From Ruminococcus sp. (lineage in GTDB: Bacteria > Bacillota_A > Clostridia > Oscillospirales > Ruminococcaceae), in assembly GCA_017480485.1 (NCBI GenBank), contig JAFVAN010000025.1, positions 1 to 32,562 of the forward strand: DNA of 32,562 nucleotides, read 5' to 3'. A program made the translations under genes and the position numbers. Below the pieces are notes generated by a model, which worked only from the letters and a program-made list of their open reading frames with translations, had not been told where the DNA came from and did no database searches. This document shows, piece by piece, positions 27,148-32,562 of the stretch. The first letter of the stretch is position 1; every line of letters starts with the position of its first letter.

Positions 27148-28881
27148 TTATTCCTCGCTGTCCTGCAATGCATCGAAGCCTTCCTCGCCTGTGCGGACCT
27201 TGATAACATTCTCAACATCGTAGACGAAGATCTTTCCGTCGCCGTAATGGCCGGTGTAGAGGGCCTTCTTGGCGGTCTTTACAACGCTCGATACAGGTAT
27301 CTTGCTGACAACTATATCCACCTGCACCTTGGGCATAAGGTTGATCTCAACAGGAACACCTCTGTAATACTCGGGCTTGCCCTTCTGGTTGCCGAAGCCC
27401 ATGACGTGTGACACGGTCATGCCCGTGATGCCAAGCCTTGTCATGGCGTTTTTCAGCTTGTCCAGCTTTGCCTCCTTGCAGACGATCTCGATCTTTGTGA
27501 GCTTGGGTCTGCCTTCCTCTACAAGGCTCGGCAGCTTTGCAACAGGCACAGCCTCGGCCTCGGGGGTGTCGCCATCAACAATGGTAACGTCGTTGTATTC
27601 CTCGTAGGTGGTGTACTTGTGAACAGAGGGCATAAAGTCGGGATAGGCACTGGGGAGGCCGTGCTCGGAGATATCAAGTCCCGCGATCTCGTCCTCTGCC
27701 GAGGTGCGCAGGCCGTTGGTGGCCTTGATGATGCCAAAGGTGATGATCATCATTACCGCCGCATAGACCGCCACGGAGCCGAAGCCAAGAAGCTGCTTGC
27801 CCAGCTGCTCGAACTTTCCTGTGTAGAAGAGGCCCTCAAGGCCCGCAGGGGCGTCGGGGTTTGCCAGCAGGCCCACCGCGATAGTGCCCCAGATGCCGTT
27901 GGCCATATGCACGCCCACGGCGCCAACGGGGTCGTCGATGTGAAGCTTCAGGTCGATGAACTCGACTACCCAGACAACCAGCAGGCCGGAAACAAGGCCC
28001 ACCACAGCGGCGCCGATGGCGTCATAGGCGTCGGTGCCTGCGGTAACGCCCACAAGGCCCGCAAGGGATGCGTTAAGGCACATGGAAACATCGGGCTTGC
28101 CGTTCCTTATCCAGGTGTAGCACATAGTAACAACTGTTGCGACCGAGGGAGCGATGGTGGTGGTCATGAAGATGGAGGCCAGCTCGGAAGCGCTTGTGGC
28201 GGCGGCGCCGTTGAAGCCGTACCAGCCCAGCCAGAGGATGAACACGCCCAGAGCGCCAAGGGTTATGGAATGTCCGGGGATGGCGTTTACCTTGATGACC
28301 TTGCCGTCCTTGTCACGCTCGTATTTGCCGAGGCGGGGGCCAACGAAGATGGCGCCGATGAGGGCCGCGATGCCGCCCACCATATGGATGGCGCAGGAGC
28401 CCGCATAATCATGGAAGCCCAGCTGCGAGAGCCAGCCGCCGCCCCAGATCCAGTGAGCCTCGATGGGATAAACGATCAGGGAGATGATGCCCGAATAGAG
28501 GCAGTAGCTGGAGAACTTTGTTCTGCCCGCCATAGAGCCCGAAACGATGGTGGCTGTGGTGGCGCAGAACACAAGGTTGAACACGAAGGTGGAGGCGCCC
28601 GTAAAGCTGCCGTCCTCGGGGCTCGCGATGAACTCCTTAAAGTGGGTGAACATATCCATGTTCGGAAGGCCGATGAGGCCGAAGAGGACGTCCTCGCCCA
28701 TCATCAGGGTGTAGCCCAGCAGCGAGAACACCACTGTGCCGATGCAGAAATCCATAAGGTTTTTCATAATGATGTTGCCTGCGTTCTTGGCGCGGGTGAA
28801 GCCTGTCTCCACCATTGCGAAGCCCGCCTGCATCCAGAAGACCAGTGCCGCTCCTATCAAAAACCAGAATTCCACTGTCAT
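27148..28881 (-). CDS. amt: Ammonium transporter fused to a PII signalling domain
   Basis: 577 residues. The first ~400 form a complete Amt channel with about 11 membrane segments (MTVEFWFLIGAALVFWMQAGFAMVETG, NAGNIIMKN). After a ~55-residue linker comes a full PII domain (about 460-577), with the C-terminal signature GDGKIFVYDVENVIKVRTGEEG. In the PII T-loop the uridylylated Tyr of GlnB is replaced (EYYRGVPVEINLMPK), so nucleotide and 2-oxoglutarate binding are the likely control. Tethering PII to the channel suggests built-in gating of ammonium uptake. A TTG 18 bases upstream is not used here; the ATG at 28881 has GAAGTGATC before it. Expression is preceded by two leader terminators. Confidence 0.94.
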   Translation of the reverse strand: MTVEFWFLIGAALVFWMQAGFAMVETGFTRAKNAGNIIMKNLMDFCIGTVVFSLLGYTLMMGEDVLFGLIGLPNMDMFTHFKEFIASPEDGSFTGASTFVFNLVFCATTATIVSGSMAGRTKFSSYCLYSGIISLIVYPIEAHWIWGGGWLSQLGFHDYAGSCAIHMVGGIAALIGAIFVGPRLGKYERDKDGKVIKVNAIPGHSITLGALGVFILWLGWYGFNGAAATSASELASIFMTTTIAPSVATVVTMCYTWIRNGKPDVSMCLNASLAGLVGVTAGTDAYDAIGAAVVGLVSGLLVVWVVEFIDLKLHIDDPVGAVGVHMANGIWGTIAVGLLANPDAPAGLEGLFYTGKFEQLGKQLLGFGSVAVYAAVMMIITFGIIKATNGLRTSAEDEIAGLDISEHGLPSAYPDFMPSVHKYTTYEEYNDVTIVDGDTPEAEAVPVAKLPSLVEEGRPKLTKIEIVCKEAKLDKLKNAMTRLGITGMTVSHVMGFGNQKGKPEYYRGVPVEINLMPKVQVDIVVSKIPVSSVVKTAKKALYTGHYGDGKIFVYDVENVIKVRTGEEGFDALQDSEE

Positions 28882-28943
28882 ATAGATCACTTCTTTCAAA
28901 ATATTTCTTTTTCCGTTGGCCGTTTTCCTTTTGGGTCAGCCCC

Positions 28944-28973
28944 TCAGGGCCCGGGACCGCTGTCGAAAACCAT
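28944..28973 (-). CDS. Possible micro-ORF in the amt leader
   Basis: ATG with GGAGG 9 bases upstream encodes MVFDSGPGP and stops at TGA. It directly follows the second leader terminator and precedes amt by about 60 bases. GGTC ... GACC pairing spans its 3' half. It could couple translation to amt expression, but its codons are not obviously regulatory. Tentative. Confidence 0.3.
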   Translation of the reverse strand: MVFDSGPGP

Positions 28974-28987
28974 GATACATCGCCTCC

Positions 28988-29032
28988 AAAAAAATAACGC
29001 CCGCAGGATGCTTAGAGCACCCTGCCGACGTC
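28988..29032 (-). terminator. Second leader terminator of amt
   Basis: Minus strand GACGUC-G-GCAGGGUGC, loop UCUAA, GCAUCCUGC-G-GGCGUU: 15 bp with one mismatch, followed by AUUUUUUU. Its 5' arm overlaps the hexaloop hairpin at 29026-29039. Confidence 0.9.
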
Positions 29033-29039
29033 CTTGCCG
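29026..29039 (-). promoter_or_regulatory. ANTAR-type hexaloop hairpin 2, amt leader
   Basis: CGGC[AAGGAC]GUCG: 4-bp stem and a loop identical to that in the glnN leader (A1, G4). The 3' half belongs to the 5' arm of the terminator at 28988-29032, so the two exclude each other. Confidence 0.6.
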
Positions 29040-29073
29040 TTTGATAATAATAATAGAAGAATGAAAGTAAAAC

Positions 29074-29128
29074 AAAAAAGAGGCCTGCGTGAAGATACTT
29101 GAAAATATCCTCGTGACGCCATTGCCTC
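29074..29128 (-). terminator. First leader terminator of amt
   Basis: Minus strand GAGGC/GCCTC (5 bp), internal loop, GCGT/ACGC (4 bp), internal loop, GAGGATA/TATCTTC (7 bp), followed by TTTTTTG. It begins within a few bases of the expected transcription start. Confidence 0.85.
29115..29126 (-). promoter_or_regulatory. ANTAR-type hexaloop hairpin 1, amt leader
   Basis: GGC[AAUGGC]GUC: loop identical to that of the gltB leader (A1, G4), stem only 3 bp. It overlaps the 5' arm of the first amt terminator. The short stem lowers confidence; the loop identity and position support it. Confidence 0.5.
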
Positions 29129-29138
29129 TATGCTTCGT

Positions 29139-29167
29139 ATTATACACCCCGGGGCGGCGGTTGTCAA
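29139..29167 (-). promoter_or_regulatory. Promoter for amt
   Basis: Minus strand TTGACA, 17-base spacer, TATAAT. The start region is nearly identical to that of glnN (19737-19765). Confidence 0.92.
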
Positions 29168-29396
29168 TACCCCCGACGAAAATTTTTGAATTCTGACAGG
29201 CCGCCGCCTGCATTTTTGCTTATTTCTATGCAGATTTTACAAATATTATGAATTTTTATCAAATCCATCCTGCAATCCGTTCACATTTCGGGCCTGTCGG
29301 CAGGCGCTGCCTCTCCTCTTCGGGCAGAAACACGATAAATTTCCGACATTACCCCCCGCAAAGGCGTAACTGCGGCGTTTGTTAACATTTTATTCA

Positions 29397-29425
29397 TTGA
29401 CTTTGGCCTACCGTTGTGCTAAATT
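29397..29425 (+). promoter_or_regulatory. Promoter for the AraC-type regulator
   Basis: TTGACT, 17-base spacer, TAAATT, followed within a few bases by the hexaloop hairpin. About 230 bases between this and the amt promoter show no gene or clear motif. Confidence 0.65.
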
Positions 29426-29430
29426 CAAAT

Positions 29431-29445
29431 CAGGCAATGGGGCTG
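29431..29445 (+). promoter_or_regulatory. ANTAR-type hexaloop hairpin, AraC-regulator leader
   Basis: CAgGC[AAUGGG]GCUG: 4 bp with one bulged G, six-base loop with A1 and G4. It overlaps the 5' arm of the terminator at 29441-29483. Confidence 0.5.
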
Positions 29446-29483
29446 TACTACCGCTGCGGCGGTGGGACGGCCTTTATTTTTTT
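29441..29483 (+). terminator. Leader terminator of the AraC-type regulator
   Basis: GGCTGTACTACCGC pairs with GCGGTGGGACGGCC (14 bp, one mismatch) around TGCG, followed by TTTATTTTTTT. It lies between the promoter and the start codon at 29522. Confidence 0.9.
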
Positions 29484-29521
29484 GCGGTTTTGCAGCTTAC
29501 ACAGACGGGAGGGTGAAGGTC

Positions 29522-30280
29522 ATGCTGTACAGAGTGCTGGTCGTTGACAACGCAAACTTTGATCTAAGGCATTACAGAGCCTTGTCCGTGTTTGAAGAGT
29601 GCGGCTTTGAGATGACGGCCCACACCCCCGACCCCGCCAAGGCCTGCGAGGCTGCGGCGGCCTACGAATGTGATATGCTGCTGTGCATCAACCGACCCTC
29701 GGCGGTGATCGCCACCGATCTGCTCAAGCGCCTGTCGAGGGCGCGGCTGAAGACCCCCGTGGTCATCATAAGCAAGGTGAATATGTCGGGGGATATGCGG
29801 GAGTGCTTCCTGCTTGGGGCCGTGGACTACCTGACGGAGCCCGCCCTGGAGGACGACATCCGCGCCGCCCTTAACCGCTCGTCAAAGGCCATAAGCCGCA
29901 ACATCATGACGGCCCAGTACGAAAATGTGGTGCGCTCGGCTCTGGCGCAGCTGCCTGCACAGGCGGGCAGCGATGCCTTTACCGAGAAGCTTTTGCGGCT
30001 GCTTGAAAAGACCCAGGGCTCGGCGGTGACTGTAGAGGCCGCGGCGGACCATTTCGGCTTCAACCCCGATTACTTCGGGCGGTACTTCAAGGCAAGGGCG
30101 GGGATATCCTTCACGGAGTTCTACAAGCAGCTTTCCATGGAATACGCCAAGCTGCTGCTATCCTCGGGCCACTACAAGGTAAGCGAGGTAAGCTCCCTGC
30201 TGGGCTATGCCTCGGCGGATTATTTCTCTCACGTTTTCAAAAGGGTAACGGGCAGGCTACCCTCGGAGTTCAAAAGGTAG
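29522..30280 (+). CDS. AraC-type regulator with degenerate receiver domain
   Basis: 252 residues: receiver-like domain (1-120) and a C-terminal double helix-turn-helix of the AraC family (about 165-252; TVEAAADHFGFNPDYFGRYFK and KVSEVSSLLGYASADYFSHVFKR). The receiver lacks the acceptor Asp (Ile56/Asn57 in DMLLCIN) and the conserved Lys (Glu106 in DYLTEP), so phosphorylation is unlikely. A longer frame from upstream is discounted: its first codons overlap the terminator; the ATG at 29522 has GGAGG before it. The 3' end overlaps the convergent ANTAR gene by 11 bases. Likely a regulator of the surrounding nitrogen genes, by inference from context only. Confidence 0.88.
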   Translation: MLYRVLVVDNANFDLRHYRALSVFEECGFEMTAHTPDPAKACEAAAAYECDMLLCINRPSAVIATDLLKRLSRARLKTPVVIISKVNMSGDMRECFLLGAVDYLTEPALEDDIRAALNRSSKAISRNIMTAQYENVVRSALAQLPAQAGSDAFTEKLLRLLEKTQGSAVTVEAAADHFGFNPDYFGRYFKARAGISFTEFYKQLSMEYAKLLLSSGHYKVSEVSSLLGYASADYFSHVFKRVTGRLPSEFKR

Positions 30281-30467
30281 CCTTTCCGCAGCGGACGATG
30301 ACGGCGGCAGCCACCTCGCTCTTTCGCAGGCATCGGTCCATGGCCTGCTTTTGCAGGTATTTGTGGGCCTGCTGCTCGGTCATGCTCCTGTTTGTCATAA
30401 GCAGGCGCTTTGCCCTTTCTATAAGCTGCTTTTCATCCTGCTCCTTTGGCAGGTCCTTGTTCTGCAT
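30270..30467 (-). CDS. Stand-alone ANTAR RNA-binding protein
   Basis: 65 residues consisting of little more than an ANTAR domain (about residues 12-58: EKQLIERAKRLLMTNRSMTEQQAHKYLQKQAMDRCLRKSEVAAAVI). There is no receiver, sensor or coiled coil. The conserved AK.LLM.....(S/T)E..A...L...AMD pattern is complete, so RNA binding is plausible. It has its own consensus promoter divergent from gdhA and a GGGGG-type ribosome site. It may bind the same hexaloop leaders constitutively, or compete or pair with the larger ANTAR protein at 26476. Confidence 0.88.
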   Translation of the reverse strand: MQNKDLPKEQDEKQLIERAKRLLMTNRSMTEQQAHKYLQKQAMDRCLRKSEVAAAVIVRCGKATF

Positions 30468-30492
30468 CTCTCATCAGCCCCCTTAATGACCC

Positions 30493-30521
30493 ATTATATT
30501 AATGCGCTCGCTGGCAGTCAA
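30493..30521 (-). promoter_or_regulatory. Promoter for the stand-alone ANTAR gene
   Basis: Minus strand TTGACT, 17-base spacer, TATAAT, giving a leader of only about 20 bases with no terminator. Confidence 0.85.
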
Positions 30522-30585
30522 TAGGGGCCGAAAAGCGATGTAGGAAATTTAATGCAAAAGTCAGAAATTCACCAGTGCTTTATCA

Positions 30586-31985
<1,400 letters not shown>

Positions 31986-31997
31986 GGGGAGGTCCCT

Positions 31998-32150
31998 ATG
32001 GAAAACACAGCTGAGAAAACAGGCTTTGTTCCCGTCTGCGCCATCGAGGGCCGGCACCCCGAGATGCTTATCAAGGCACCGGAGCGCGACAAGCGGCTGG
32101 ATGTTCAGACAGGCTGCGACTACACCGAGAACACCGAGACCTATGATTAA
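31998..32150 (+). CDS. Small protein of unknown function after gdhA
   Basis: 50 residues, begins MENTAEKTGFVPVCAIEGRH and ends TENTETYD. The ATG has GGGGAGG 5 bases upstream and is 12 bases after the gdhA stop, so it is very likely translated. It is acidic at both ends, with Cys14, His19 and Cys40 and no membrane segment. I do not recognise a family. Its position suggests a modulator of GdhA or a small metal-binding protein, but nothing proves it. Confidence 0.6.
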   Translation: MENTAEKTGFVPVCAIEGRHPEMLIKAPERDKRLDVQTGCDYTENTETYD

Positions 32151-32192
32151 GGCCTCACCTAACTTTTGATAAAAACCTCCAATACAAGGCTT

Positions 32193-32222
32193 GGCAGCAC
32201 CGCCGCAAAAAGCGATGCTGCC
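32193..32222 (+). other. Hairpin upstream of the transhydrogenase-like gene
   Basis: GGCAGCA ... TGCTGCC (7 bp) with an inner CGC/GCG pair and an A-rich loop. No U-run follows, so it is not a clear terminator; it may be an RNA-stability or processing element. Confidence 0.4.
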
Positions 32223-32256
32223 TTATGCTGTGAACAGCGAAAGGAGAACGGATAGA

Positions 32257-32562
32257 ATGAAAAAAATACTAGTCTGCCGGGAAACGGACCCCCGGGAAAC
32301 GCGGACGCCGCTTATCCCCGAGGACGTGAAGCGGCTTGTCGCCATGGGCTACGAGATCAAGGCCGTGCGAGGCACGGGGCTCAAAAGCGGGTTTTCTGAT
32401 GAGGCCTATGAGAAGGCGGATGCTGTTTTAGTTGACAGCAATGAAGAGGGCTACAAGGGCAGCGAGATAGTGCTTCGCATCATGAAGCCCGAGAGCATCG
32501 AGGGCATCGAGAGCGGCACGCTGCATCTAAGCTACCTTGACCCATGGGGCGAAAAAGAGCTG
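32257..32562 (+). CDS. NAD(P) transhydrogenase alpha subunit-like protein (partial)
   Basis: The first 102 residues of a gene cut by the right edge. RETDPRETRTPLIPEDVKRLVAMGYEIKAV is the N-terminal pattern of the alanine dehydrogenase/transhydrogenase alpha family. LHLSYLDPWGEKEL fits transhydrogenase alpha (LDP) better than alanine dehydrogenase (which has Y.H.A here). If so, it would help balance NADH and NADPH for the reductive amination by GdhA or GOGAT. ATG with AAGGAG upstream. A saccharopine dehydrogenase relative is possible. Confidence 0.65.
   Translation, partial: MKKILVCRETDPRETRTPLIPEDVKRLVAMGYEIKAVRGTGLKSGFSDEAYEKADAVLVDSNEEGYKGSEIVLRIMKPESIEGIESGTLHLSYLDPWGEKEL

Noticed and set aside
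29462..29521. Longer N-terminus for the AraC-type regulator
   Set aside because: The first codons lie in the leader terminator and its U-run; the ATG at 29522 has the ribosome site.

Overview
The window looks like a chromosomal segment of a G+C-rich Gram-positive anaerobe, most likely a Ruminococcus-like member of the Oscillospiraceae (Ruminococcaceae). This is inferred from the gene set: type III glutamine synthetase, LL-diaminopimelate aminotransferase, a three-piece glutamate synthase with ferredoxin-type partners, an Amt-PII fusion and a Bacillus-type PurF. It is also inferred from strong sigma-A promoters (TTGACA-N17-TATAAT) and GGAGG ribosome sites. Species cannot be settled from this sequence. 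The extreme left edge is the first few bases of a 16S rRNA gene leaving the window on the minus strand, with tandem promoters at 208-336.

Region 1 (0.4-7.8 kb, minus strand) holds chorismate-pathway genes: aroF (DAHP synthase), aroB, a 1.3-kb non-coding gap full of repeats, aroA, a NUDIX hydrolase, aroC and a DUF4364 protein. aroF is preceded by a canonical promoter, an unannotated 33-codon leader peptide with eight Phe, one Tyr and one Trp codons, and an intrinsic terminator just before its ribosome site. This is a complete ribosome-mediated attenuator for aromatic amino acid supply. Region 2 (7.8-11.4 kb, minus) is a response regulator / ABC ATPase / ABC permease / histidine kinase module of the peptide-antibiotic-sensing kind, with an apparent regulator-binding array before the ABC genes.

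Region 3 (11.5-19.8 kb, minus) is glnN (GS III) followed by asnB, pyrG, purF and dapL: glutamine is made by the first gene and its amide nitrogen is spent by the next three. Region 4 (19.9-27.1 kb, plus) is a split glutamate synthase (glutaminase, FMN synthase, 4Fe-4S protein, FAD oxidoreductase, GXGXG domain), a type I glutamine synthetase and an ANTAR RNA-binding regulator with a degenerate receiver. Region 5 (27.1-32.6 kb) has an Amt-PII fusion, an AraC-type regulator with a degenerate receiver, a stand-alone 65-residue ANTAR protein, gdhA, an unknown 50-residue protein and the start of a transhydrogenase alpha-like gene.

The most striking feature is regulatory. The gltB operon, glnN, amt (twice) and the AraC-type regulator each have, close behind the promoter, a small hairpin with a six-base loop carrying A at position 1 and G at position 4. 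Each overlaps the 5' arm of an intrinsic terminator. That is the signature of an ANTAR antitermination target, and two ANTAR proteins are encoded in the same island. The usual ANTAR target has two such hairpins. Here only one convincing hairpin per terminator is visible, so this may be a single-hairpin variant controlling a whole nitrogen-assimilation regulon. A dispersed 5'-UTR repeat lies just upstream of three start codons and adds an unexplained layer.
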